A stretch of DNA of 64,000 nucleotides. Source: Penium margaritaceum (taxonomy: Eukaryota > Streptophyta > Zygnematophyceae > Desmidiales > Peniaceae). The notes beneath the pieces were generated by a model. That model saw only the letters and a program-made list of their open reading frames with translations, was not told the DNA's origin and ran no database searches. Shown in pieces: positions 44,593-55,215 of the stretch. The stretch is taken from NCBI GenBank assembly GCA_023375785.1, contig SZWC01001577.1, positions 131,639 through 195,638 on the forward strand, in the 5' to 3' direction. Position 1 is the stretch's first letter; each line of letters begins with the position of its first letter. A program made the translations under genes and the position numbers.

Positions 44593-45239
44593 TTTGGTAT
44601 CAGAGCCAGATTCTGCCAGATTCAGCCAGCACAGGCCGTCAGTTTGATAGTGACGGGTTAGGGTCAAACCTTGACCAAATTTGACAATCAACCACAAGAT
44701 CTTCAAGTTCGGGAGACAAGGTTTCCAAAGAGCCCACGATCACGAAGATCCAACAGTCGGATTGAGAGTTATGCTCAAAACAAGGTCGGCCAGGACTACA
44801 CTCTTCTCTATGAGTAAGACTGTCGCCTTGTGATGACCATAACTCTCTCGTTTCTTTGTCAAACTTAAAAAATGGCACATGCGAATTGTATTATTTTACC
44901 TAAGCTTTCCATTGGTGCAAACATATTTGCATTCCATGGACTCGTTTGGGAGAAACGCCGTTTACAAGCTGGCTGGTCTGAGTTGGAGTAAGAGCAGAAG
45001 CATACCCTGTTTTCAAAAGGGCATATCTTTCAAAATGTCCCATTGATGACCCTGTTTTATGGATCGACCTGAAAGGTTTTGAGCTGAATTTCCTAGTGGT
45101 GGGCTCAGTTTTTCCAAATTCCCAGTCTGCTGCCATCTACAGTCCATTTTCTGTCAGACAGATTACTGGCAGAAACAGCAGCAGAAGCAGGGGTAGCGCC
45201 GCCACCCAAGGGCAGCGTTGAGCATCACCAAAGCTCAAA
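44593..45239 (+). other. Leader and iMet primer site, plus-strand arm
   Basis: The primer site TTGGTATCAGAGCC is at 44594-44607. The remainder is a conserved CopA leader. Confidence 0.83.
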
Positions 45240-46185
45240 ATGGCAGTAGCAGGCCTGGTAACAGCAGCCCAGCCCTTGGAGAGGCTGGAAGGACGCGCCA
45301 ACTTCACGTTTTGGAAGATCCGTACCCGCCTCCTTTTGGAGGAGAGGGGCTTGTGGGAGGTGGTGAGCGGCGACGAGCACACTCCGCCTCCACAGGCAAA
45401 AGGCATCACCGCAGCTCAGGTGGTGGCGGGGAAGACGCCGCAGAAAGGTGCAGCAGATGCAAGTTCATCTACAACTGCAGCGGCGGCGTATGAGGAGTGG
45501 AAGAAGAAGGACAGGCAGGCCTACAGGTTGCTTGTCAACACCATCTCCAACCTGCATCTTCAGTACGTGAGTGACAAGGCTACTGCAAAGGAGGAGTGGG
45601 ACACGTTGTGCAAGAAGTATGAGAGCAAGGATCCTGCATTCCTCATGCTTTTGGAGGAAAAGATGATGGCGCTTAAAATGCAGGGTGGTGAAGGGATGGA
45701 GGCGTACCTGGACAGGGCAAAGGAGCTGGCGAAGCAGCTGAGAGCGGCTGGCAACCCTGTGGAAGAGACGCGCTTGCTGAGGGGACTCCCAACCAGCTAC
45801 GACACGGTGCGAGAGACGCTAGAGTGCCAGCCAACTCTCGACCTTGACTTCATCTGCACACACCTGGTGTAGGTGGAACTGCGTCGCAATGCCGCAAAAC
45901 GCAATGGCGGCAACAGCAGCAGTGAAGCAGCTTTCATGGCGATGGGCTCACGCAACCAGCAGCAGCAGCAGTCCGGGCAGCAGAGAGGCAAGAAGAAGGG
46001 CAAGTGCCATTATTGCCAGAAGGAGGGGCACTACAAGAAAGAGTGCTTCAAATTCAAGAGGGACCAGAAGGAGCAGCAGCAGCAGCAGCAAAAGCAGCAA
46101 TCTCCACAGCAACAGCAACAGCAATCACAGCAACGTCAGCAGCACCAGCACCAGCAGTAGCAGAACCAGACCGGCGTGCGCCATT
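45240..46185 (+). pseudogene. gag region, plus-strand arm (fossil)
   Basis: Opens MAVAGLVTAAQPLERLEGR and follows the family pattern to the zinc knuckle CHYCQKEGHYKKEC (about 46012-46053), the best-preserved knuckle in the window. A glutamine-rich spacer (about 46072-46165) follows. Confidence 0.87.
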
Positions 46186-47400
46186 TTGGCAACATGAACG
46201 TGGCCAAGGAGGTGCGCGACCGCCTCTCCATGGCGAAGTCTGACATGTCGCAGGAGGAGAAGGCAGATCTGGCGTGGTACAAAGACTCTCGGTGTACCAA
46301 GAGTCTGACGCACCACAGGGAGTGGTTTACGCAGTTGCTGTCCATCCCTCCCCGTCCTATCGCTTTGGGTGATAATCGGGTAGTGTATGCTGAAGGGATT
46401 GGGATTATGGAGATGTGGTTGGAGACCCCGCGTGGCATTGAAGTGGGAGTGTTCCATGGCGTGCTGTACGTACCTAATGCTGCATTCAACCTCCTCTCAG
46501 TCTCCTCTCTTGCAAACACATGACTGCGCGTCGTCTTCGCTGATGACTATGGCTACATCCTCAACAAGGATACAGGAGAGGAGTTCAAGGCCATGGTGGA
46601 GAACCAGACTGGCAAGAAGATCAAGGCGCTGCGCAGCGATCGCGGTGGAGAGTACCTGAGCAAGGAGTTCCAGGACTACCTCGCAGAAGCTGGCATCAAG
46701 GCACAGCGTACTGCGCCGTACTCGCCGCAGCAGAACGGTGTAGCAGAATGCGCCAACCGTACCATTGTGGAGTCGGCGCGCTCCATGCTGCACGCGGCTC
46801 GGCTGACCTACGACTTCTGGGCTGAGGTCGTGAGCACTGCAGTCTACATCAAGAACCGCAGTCCAACTAAGGCGCTCGAGCAGATGACGCCGTACGAGGC
46901 GTGGTTCGGCAAGAAAGCGAGCGTGGGTCATCTCCGAGCATTTAGCAGCCTGGCGCACATGCACGTGCCCAAGGAGAAGCGGCAGAAATGGGACGCAAAG
47001 AGTGCACAGATGCAGATGATTGGCTACGACGTGGCAAGCAAGGCCTATCGCCTCTATGAGAGGGATACAGGCCACGTCATCATCTCCAGGGAGGTCGTCT
47101 TCAACGAGAGCAACGTCATCGGTACCAACATTGTCTGTGAAGAGGCAGCAGAACCAGCAGCTGACGAGACAGTGGGAGCAGAAATCCTTCCTAACCCACT
47201 CTCTCCCGATCCTTCCTCTACTGTGACAGTGGGAGAATCACTCTACTCTCCCATGTCCGATGCAGCAGATACAGCAGCCTCACCGGCAAAAGCAGAGGAG
47301 GAAGATGTAGCACCACCAGCAGTAGCAGTTGTGCCAGCAGCACCGTGCCTGCCGCCCGCTAACGCTCCAGCACCAGGTCGCAGGTACCCTCTTAGGGTGC
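46186..47400 (+). pseudogene. protease and integrase region, plus-strand arm (fossil)
   Basis: Protease area SDMSQEEKADLAWYKDS and GIEVGVFHGVLYVPN; integrase RSDRGGEYLSKEFQDYL, YSPQQNGVAECANRTI, KALEQMTPYEAWFGKK and YERDTGHVIISREVVF. It is shorter than in CopA-5 because part of the protease-integrase span is not present. Confidence 0.83.
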
Positions 47401-48755
47401 GTTACAAGCCTGGTGAGCGCGGCCATTTCTGGATGCTGCAGAAACCAGAACAGATGAACGTCGCAGTTGTAGCAGATTCAGATGAGCCAGCGTCATACAA
47501 GGAGGCCATGGCTGCACCGGATGCAGGAGATTGGGCGCAAGCCGTGCAGCAGGAGATACAGTCGCAGCTGGACAACGGCACGTGGGAGCTGACTGACCGT
47601 CCACCTGGGCGTAAGGTGATCAAGTGCAAGTAGGTGTTCAAGAAGAAGCGGGGAGCAGATGGTAACCTGGAAAAGTACAAGGCGAGGCTGGTCGCCAAGG
47701 GCTACTCGCAGCAGGAGGGCATCGACTACACAGAAACTTTTGCCCCTGTTGCAAAGTTTGCCTCTGTGCNCAGCGAGTGTGACTACAGCGTGTATCGCTG
47801 GCAGCATGAGCATGAGATCCTCATCATCATTGTGTATGTGGATGACATGCTCCTCCTTTCCAACAGCATGTCAGCACTGCAGGAGTTCAAGGAGGCAATG
47901 CAGGAGCGCTTCCACATGTCTGATCTCGGGGAGGCGTCATACTTCCTCGGCATCCAGATCATGCGTGACCGCAAATCACGCTCTCTCTCGCTACAGCAGA
48001 TTCGCTACATCAAGGACGTCCTGCAGCGGTTCGACATGGCAGAGGCCAAACCCATCGGCACGCCGCTGGAGACGCGGCAGTACCTCGTTAGCTTCAGTGG
48101 AGAAGCAGATGCAGTTGAGCGGCAGAAGTACCAGAGCGCCGTCGGCAGTCTTATGTACCTGATGGTGGCAACCAGGCCTGACCTCGCACAGGCTGTGAGC
48201 ACTGTGAGCCAGCACATAGCGAATCCCGGACCTGAGCACCAGAAGGCAGTGAAGCGGATCTTCGGCTACCTTGCTGGAACCATCAACGTCGGCATCACCT
48301 ACAACGGCAACGACAACAGCATCATCGGCTACACAGATGCAGATTGGGCTTCAAATCGTGAGACCCGCAAGTCCATCTCTGGACATGTGTTTCTCATGAA
48401 TGGAGGTGCCATCAGCTGGTGCAGCAAGCGACAGGTGGTCGTGGCTACCTCGAGCACAAAAGCTGAGTACGTCTCTCTCAGCTTTGGACCCAAGGAAGCA
48501 GTTTGGCTCCAGCGTCTCATGGAGGAGATGAGTGGGAGTGTAGCAGTTCCATTTCCTGTGCGCGTCGACAACCTGAGCGCAATCACACTCGCCAAGAATC
48601 GTGGGTACCATGCACGCACCAAGCACATTGACATCGCATATCACTTCATCAGGCACATGGTGCAGGAGGGTGCTATCAAGCTGGAGTTTACTCCAACCAG
48701 CACGCAGGTCGCTGATTTCTGCACCTTGCCAGTGACCCGTGAGAAGCAGCACTTC
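47401..48755 (+). pseudogene. RT and RNase H region, plus-strand arm (fossil, contains single-N gap)
   Basis: Contains the RT opening ([26 protein letters not shown]), the catalytic VYVDDMLLLS after the N at 47770, and RNase H TDADWASNRETRKS and KHIDIAYHFIRHM. It ends at the mirror point with the minus-strand arm. Confidence 0.85.
47770..47770. other. Single-N gap with sequence missing
   Basis: Flanks are about 240 bp apart in other CopA copies, so the N stands for an unsized gap in RT rather than one unknown base. Confidence 0.8.
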
Positions 48756-48806
48756 TTGACCCGTTCATGCAGAAGTGCACTTCATGCAGAAGTGCTGCTT
48801 CTCACG
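48738..48806. repeat. Centre of the 10-kb inverted repeat
   Basis: The 18-bp arms at 48738-48755 and 48789-48806 (CGTGAGAAGCAGCACTTC and its complement) are perfect, and similarity continues outward through both copies. The 33-bp spacer includes a tandem repeat of TTCATGCAGAAGTGC. Confidence 0.87.
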
Positions 48807-50178
48807 GATCACTGGCTTAGTACAGAAATCAGCGACCTGCCTGCTGGTTGGAGTAAACTCCAGCTTGATAGCACCCTCCTGCACCATGTGCCTGATGAAG
48901 TGATATGCGATGTCAATGTGCTTGGTACGTGCATGGTGCTCAGGATTCTTGGCGAGTGCGATTGCGCTCTGGTTGTCGACGCGCACAGGAACTAGAACTG
49001 CTACACTCCCACTCATCTCTGCCATGAGACGCTGGAGCCAAACTGCTTCCTTGGCTCCAAAGTTGAGAGAGACGTACTCAGCTTCTGTGCTCGAGGTGGC
49101 CACGACCACCTGTCGCTTGCTGCACCAGCTGATGGCACCTCCATTCATGAGAAACACATGTCCAGAGATGGACTTGTTGGTCTCAGGATTTGACGCCCAA
49201 TCTGCATCTGTATAGCCGATGATGCTATTGTCGTTGCCGTTGTAGGTGATGCCGACGTTGATGGTTCCAGCAAAGTAGCGGAAGATCCACTTCACTACCT
49301 TCTGGTGCTCAGGTCTGGGATTCACCATGTGCTGGTTCACAGCGCTCACAGCCTGTGCGAGGTCAGGCCTGGTTGCCACCATCAGGTACATAAGACTGCC
49401 GACGGCGCTCTGGTACTTCTGCCACTCAGCTGCATCTGCTTCTCCACTGAAGCTCACGAGGTACTGCCGCGTCTCCAGCGGCGTGCCGATGGGTTTGGCC
49501 TCTGCCATGCCGAACCGCTGCAGGATGTCCTTGATGTAGCGACTCTGTTGTAGCGAGAGAGAGCGTGATTTGCGGTCACGCATGATCTGGATGCCGAGGA
49601 AGTATGACGCCTCCCCGAGATCACACATCTGGAAGCGCTCCTGCATCGCCTCCTTGAACTCGTGCAGTGCTGACATGCTGTTGGAAAGGGGGAGCATGTC
49701 ATCCACATACACAATGATGATGAGGATCTCATGCTCATGCTGCCAGCGATACACGCTGTAGTCATACTCGCTGCGCTCAAACCCCATGCACTGCAACTTC
49801 TGGTTCCAAGCACGCGACGCTTGCTTGAGGCCATACAGCGACTTCTGCAACTTGCAAACCAGGTGCTCCTGGCCATCCATGACGAACCCCTCCGGCTGCT
49901 CCATGTAGATCTCCTCCTCCAAGTCACCATTCAAGAATGCCGTCTTGACATCCATGTGGTGAACCTCCAAATCCTCAGCTGTTGCATAAGAGAGGAGCGT
50001 GCGCACAGAGGCAAACTTTGCAACAGGGGCAAACGTTTTTGTATAGTCAATGCCCTCCTACTACGAGTAGCCCTTGGCGACCAGCCTCGCCTTGTACTTT
50101 TCCAGGTTACCATCTGCTCCCCGCTTCTTCTTGAACACCCACTTGCACTTGATCACCTTACGCCCAGGTGGACGCTCA
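48789..50178 (-). pseudogene. RT and RNase H region, minus-strand arm (fossil)
   Basis: Minus-strand stretch with MDVKTAFLNGDLEEEIYM, SLYGLKQASRAWN, the catalytic VYVDDMLPLS, RNase H TDADWASNPETNKS, SSTEAEYVSLNFG and KHIDIAYHFIRHM. Close in sequence to CopA-3. Confidence 0.87.
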
Positions 50179-50179
50179 N
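50179..50179. other. Single-N gap with sequence missing
   Basis: Compared with CopA-3, roughly 180 bp of the linker-to-RT start is absent between the flanks, so the N marks an unsized gap. Confidence 0.78.
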
Positions 50180-51865
50180 GCCGCGCTCACCAGGCTTGTA
50201 ACGCACCCTAAGAGGGTACCTGCGACCTGGTGCTGGAGCGTTAGCGGGCGGCTGGCACGGTGCTGCTGGCACAACTGCTGCTACTGGTGGTGCTACATCT
50301 TCCTCCTCTGCTTCTGCCGGTGAGACTGCTGTATCTGCTGCATCAGACATGGGAGAGTAGAGTGATTCTCCCACTGTCACAGTAGAGGAAGGATCGGGAG
50401 ACAGTTGGTCAGGAAAGATTTCTGCTCCCACTGTCTCGTAAACTGCTGGTTCTGCTGCCTCTTCACAGACAATGTTAGTGCCGATTACATTGCTCTCGTT
50501 GAAGACGACATCCCTGGAGATGATGACGTGGCCTGTATCCCTCTCATAGAGGCGATAGGCCTTGCTTGCCACGTCGTAGCCAATCATCAGCATCTGCGCA
50601 CTCTTTGCGTCCCATTTCTGCCGCTTCTCCTTACGTACGTGCATGTGCGCCAGGCTGCCAAATGCTCGGAGATGACCCACGCTCGGTTTCTTGCCGAACC
50701 ACGCCTCGTACGGCGTCATCTGCTCCAGTGCCTTAGTTGGACTGCGGTTCTTGATGTAGACTGCAATGCTCACGGCCTCAGCCTAGAAGTCGTAGGTCAG
50801 CCGAGCCGCGTGCAGCATGGAGCGCGCCGACTCCACAATGGTACGGTTGGCGCGTTCTGCTACACCGTTCTGCTACGGCGAGTACGGCGTGGTACGCTGC
50901 GCCTTGATGCCAGCTGATGCGAGGTAGTCCTGGAACTCCTTGCTCAGGTACTCTCCACCGCGATCGCTGCATAGCGCCTTGATCTTCTTGCCAGTCTGGT
51001 TCTCCACCATGGCCTTGAACTCCTTGAACCTGTCAAAGCACTGGTCCTTGGAAGGAAGGAAGTACACAGCAGTGTAATGGCTGAAATCATCAATGAAGGT
51101 CAGGAAATACCTAGAGTCTCCAAAGCTCTGGGTCTGCATCGGTCCACACAGGTCCGTGTGGACCAGCTCCAACACCTCCTTCGCACGCTCCCTTGCTCCA
51201 GAGAACGCCTCCTGGTGCTGCTTCCCCTCCAAATAGCCGATTCACAACTGCTGTTCAAAATTAGAGATGGTAGATAGGTCACGTACCATCTGCTTTGCTT
51301 GAAGCTGCTGCAAGGCGCGCATGCCGATGTGGCCGTAGCGCGCATGCCAGATCTCACCATTTGTCGCCTGCACCACTGCTGCAAGACTCTGCTCACGCGG
51401 GATCTTGGTCGCCCCCAGCAGGCGGTACATGTCGCCCTCCTTCACCGACCTGGCCAACTCCTCTCTTGTATCCTTGTTGAGGATGTAGCCATAGTCATCA
51501 TCGAAGACGACGCGAAGTCTTGTGTTTGTAAGAGAGGAGACTGAGAGGAGGTTGAATGCAGCATTAGGTACGTACAGCACGACATGGAACACTCCCACTT
51601 CAAAGCTACGCGGGGTCTCCAACCACATCTCCACAATCCCAATCCCTTCAGCATACACCACCCGATCATCACCCAAAGCGATAGGACGGGGAGGGATGGA
51701 CAGCAACTGCGTAAACCACTCCTTGTAGTGCGTCAGACTCTTGGTACACCCAGAGTCTTTGTACCACGCCAGATCCGCCTTCTCCTCCTGCGACATGTCA
51801 GACATCGCCATGAAGAGGCGGTCGCGCACCTCCTTGGCCACGTTCATGTTGCCAAAATGGCGCAC
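50180..51865 (-). pseudogene. integrase and protease region, minus-strand arm (fossil)
   Basis: Integrase shows the linker (YPLRVRYKPGERG), KALEQMTPYEAWFGKK, LCGPMQTQSFGDSRYF and MRALQQLQAKQMVRDL. Protease shows WYKDSGCTKSLTHY and PIALGDDRVVYAEGIG. Confidence 0.85.
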
Positions 51866-52810
51866 GCCGGTCTGGTTCTGCTGCTGCTGCTGCTGGTGCT
51901 GCTGACGTTGCTGTGACTGCTGCTGCAGTTGCTGTGGAGATTGCTGCTTTTGCTACTGCTGCTGCTGCTCCTTCTGGTCCCTCTTCAACTTGAAGCACTC
52001 TTTCTTCTAGTGCCCCTCTTTCTGGCAATAATGGCACTTGTCCTTCTTCTTGCCTCTCTGCTGCCCGGACTACTGCTGCTGCTGGTTGCGTGAGCCCATC
52101 GCCATGAAAGCTGCTTCACTGCTGCTGTTGCCGCCATTGCGTTTTGCCGCATTGCGACGCAGTTCCACCTGCACCAGGTGTGTGCAGATGAAGTCGAGGT
52201 CGAGAGTTGGCTGGCACTCCAGCGTCTCTCGCACCGTGTCGTAGCTGGTTGGGAGTCCCCTCAGCAAGAGGAGGATGAAGCGCGTCTCTTCCACAGGATT
52301 GCCGGCCGATCTCAGCTGCTTCGCCAGCACCTTTGCCCTGTCCAGGTACGCCTCCATCCCTTCACTACCCTGCATTTTCAGCGCCATCATCTTTTCCTCC
52401 AAAAGCATGAGGAATGCACAATCCTTGCTCTCATACTTCTTGCACAACGTGTCCCACCCCTCCTTTGCAGTAGCCTTGTCACTCACGTACTGAAAATGCG
52501 AGTTAGAGATGGTGTTGACAAGCAACCTGTAGGCCTGCCTGTCCTTCTTCCACTCCTCATACGCCGCCGCTACAGTTGTAGATGAACTTGCATCTGCTGC
52601 ACCTTTCTGCGGAGTCTTCCCCGCCACCACCTCAGCTACGGTGATGCCTTTTGCCTGTGGAGGCGGAGCGCGCTCGTCGCCGCTCACCACCTCCCACAAG
52701 CCCCTCTCCTCCAAAAGGAGGCGGGTACGGATCTTCCAAAACGTGAAGTTGGCGCGTCCTTCCAGCCTCTCCAAGGGCTGGGCTGCTGTTAGCACGCCTG
52801 CTGCTGCCAT
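51866..52810 (-). pseudogene. gag region, minus-strand arm (fossil)
   Basis: Starts MAAAGVLTAAQPLERLEGR at 52810 and follows the family pattern to a zinc-knuckle area (about 51995-52037) and a CAG-rich spacer (about 51880-51975). Confidence 0.86.
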
Positions 52811-53456
52811 TTTGAGCTCTGGTGATGCTCAACGCTGCCCTTGGGTGGCGGCGCTACCCCTGCTTCTGCTGCTGCTTCTGCCAGAAATCTGTCTGACAAA
52901 AATGGACTGTAGATGCCAGCAGACTGGGAATTTGGAAAAAATGAGCCCAACCCTAGAAAATGCAGCTCAAAACCTTTCAGATCGACCCATAAAACAGGGT
53001 CATCAACAGGGGATTTTGAAAGATATGCCCTCTTGAAAACAGGGTGTGCTTCTGCTCCTACTCCAACTCAGACCAGTCAGCTTGTAAACGGGGTTTCTCC
53101 CAAACGAATCAATGGAATGCAAATATTTTTGCACCAATCGAAAGCTGAGGAAAAATACTACAATTATCATGTTCCAATTTTTAAATTTGACAAAGAAATG
53201 AGAGAGTTATGGTCATCACAAGGCGACAGTCTTACTCATAGAGAACAGTGAAGCCCTGGCCGACCTCGTTTTGAACATAACTCTCAATCCGACCGTTGGA
53301 TCTTCGCGATCTTGGGCTCGTTGGAAAGCTTGTCTCGCTAACTTGAAGATCAAGTGGTTGATTTTCAAATTTGGTCAAGTTTTGACCCTAACCTGTCACT
53401 CTCAAACTGACGGCCTGTGCTGGCTGAATCTGGCAGAATCTGGCTTTGATAACAAA
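52811..53456 (-). other. Leader and primer site, minus-strand arm
   Basis: CopA leader with a slightly diverged iMet primer site at 53442-53454, two bases from the LTR. Confidence 0.82.
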
Positions 53457-54180
53457 TGTTGGATCTGGAGGAGAGAGGGAGTCTTGGAGCAGCGAGCATG
53501 TGGGACTGAAAGGGCATCAGTTGTGCTGAAGAATGGTTGTTGAATCGCTCAAAATGATGGAGTACATATAGAGCTAGAGCTTGGGCAATTCAGCCCTTTC
53601 ACAAGCCACACCACTTAGCCATGGAGGCTAAGGCTCACACACTAGAGTCCACAATCTCAAACAACAATCAGGCTGACCAGTCACACACAACCTAGAGAGC
53701 TAGAGAATGCTCTCATGGCACACTCCTAGTGGTAACATCACCCACAAACCCATGGAGAATCGCCATGTGTCCATGGCTAGCACACAAGGATCTCACCTCA
53801 CCTAAAAAGTAAGGTGAGGTAGCTTTATCCTAGTCAGCACACTCTGACAAGGCAATCCTAAGACCAAGGACCTTTTTGGATATTTCTCCCATCAGGTCTT
53901 GACCCTGGACCTCTTGCCTTTTTTCTTTTCTCAGGCTAAGGCATGGAGCCATTGCCCATGGCCACCCAGACCTCGGCGGTCCATGACCCCCTGAAACTTT
54001 GAAAATTCATATCTCCCAATCCGACTGTTGGATCGGCCTGAAACTTGGACCGTAGATAATTTGCCACCTGATCTTTCCAATGGTGAATACGGATCGACGA
54101 TCGGAGCAGGCATCTGGAAGTTTCCTGGAATCTTGCTCATGTGGACCTGAAACAGAGCCGGATGGCTCCTTTTCCCAACA
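53457..54180 (-). repeat. Right-end 5' LTR of the compound
   Basis: A 724-bp reverse LTR with intact ends, followed directly by the GGTCC duplication and the rest of the CopA-10 LTR. Confidence 0.88.
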
Positions 54181-54757
54181 GGTCCAAGTTTTAGGCCGAT
54201 CCAACGAGTGAATTGAGAGCTATTGATTTTTTTAGTTTCCAAGATCATGGACCATGGAGAATGGCTTCATGTCTCAGCCTGAGAAAAGAAAAAAGGGGAA
54301 GAGGTCCAAGGTAAATACCTCTTGTCCTTGGTCTTGGGATTGCCTTGTCAGAGTGTCCTGACTAGGAAAAAAGGTACCTGTCCTTACTGTTTAGGAGAGG
54401 TGAGAGCCTTGTGCGTTGTTTATGGACACATGGCGATTCTCTGTGAGATAATGGGTTATGTGACCATTAGGAGTGTACTATGATCGCATTCTCTAGCCCT
54501 ATAGGTCGTGTGTGAGTGGCCTGCCTGATTGCTAGACTGATTTCCTCCCTTGTGTGAGATTATGGACTCTAGTGTGTGAGCCTTAGCCTTCATGGCTATG
54601 TGGTGTGGCTTTGGAGAGGACTGACTTACCCAAGCTCTAGCTCTACATGTGCTCCATCATTTTGAGTGATTCAACAACCATTCTTCAGCACAACTAATGT
54701 CCTTTTAGTCCCACATACTCGCTGCTCCAAGGCTCCATCTCTTCTCCAGATCCAACA
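54181..54757 (+). repeat. CopA-10 3' LTR, remainder
   Basis: Resumes at LTR position about 128 (GGTCCAAGTTTTAGG) and ends GATCCAACA at 54757. With 43501-43632 it makes one LTR of about 704 bp. Confidence 0.86.
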
Positions 54758-54938
54758 TGGGCCTTAGTCTCCATGACTATGTAGTGTGGCTTGTGAGAGG
54801 ACTGACTTGTCCAAGCTCTAGCTCTATATGTAATCCATTATTTTTAGTGATTCAACAACCATTCTTTAGTACAAGAGATGCCCTTTTAGTCCCATATGCC
54901 TGGTGCTCCAAGGCTCTCTCTTTCCTCAAGATCCAACA
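54758..54938 (+). repeat. CopA LTR fragment, inner end
   Basis: About 180 bp from the GCCTTAGTCTCC region to GATCCAACA. It is diverged and probably belongs to the host LTR into which CopA-10 inserted. Confidence 0.75.
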
Positions 54939-55215
54939 CAAAGGAGTAGTGCAGACCTTGTCTATCTACACTTGACTTAGGGGACTAAATCAAAAGGAGT
55001 AGTGCATGCCTTGTATATCAGGACTAGACTTAAGGAACTTATTCCAAGTGAGCATTACATGCATAGTCCGTCCTGTACCTGTCCAAATATCAGGTCAACA
55101 AATTCCACCTCGTACCTCTGCCCATTTGCTGTGAGATATCTTCTCTCTCTACTCGTCTTGGCCATAGTTTTCGTGAGCTGCATTCATCATATCGATGTCT
55201 CGGGTAGCTGCAATA
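54939..55215 (-). mobile_element. CopB-4: 3' end remnant of a family B element
   Basis: The outer 160 bp of a CopB LTR (54939-55100, TGTTGACCTGATATT on the minus strand) are preceded by the family B purine tract and the last bases of RNase H (55101-55215). They match 29655-29765 of CopB-3. Only this end is left. Confidence 0.75.

Larger units (their letters stand above)
43633..54180 (-). mobile_element. CopA-11: 10.5-kb TSD-bounded compound of two tail-to-tail CopA copies
   Basis: The unit starts with TGTTGGATC (43633) and ends with CCCAACA (54180), the two ends of a minus-oriented CopA element. It is flanked by an exact GGTCC duplication (43628-43632, 54181-54185) in the CopA-10 LTR. Inside, from left: partial reverse LTR (43633-44090); a plus-strand copy (LTR 44091-44592, leader, gag, protease, integrase, RT, RNase H to about 48755); a 33-bp centre; and a minus-strand copy (RNase H 48789 rising to gag at 52810, leader, 5' LTR 53457-54180). 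Neither internal copy has its own 3' LTR at the centre. Both arms are broken, about five breaks each, plus one single-N gap per arm. Confidence 0.88.

Noticed and set aside
43633-54180. A Polinton, helitron or other non-LTR composite element
   Set aside because: All internal parts are CopA gag-pol, and both ends are LTR ends with a 5-bp duplication. No capsid, polymerase B or Rep-helicase sign was seen.
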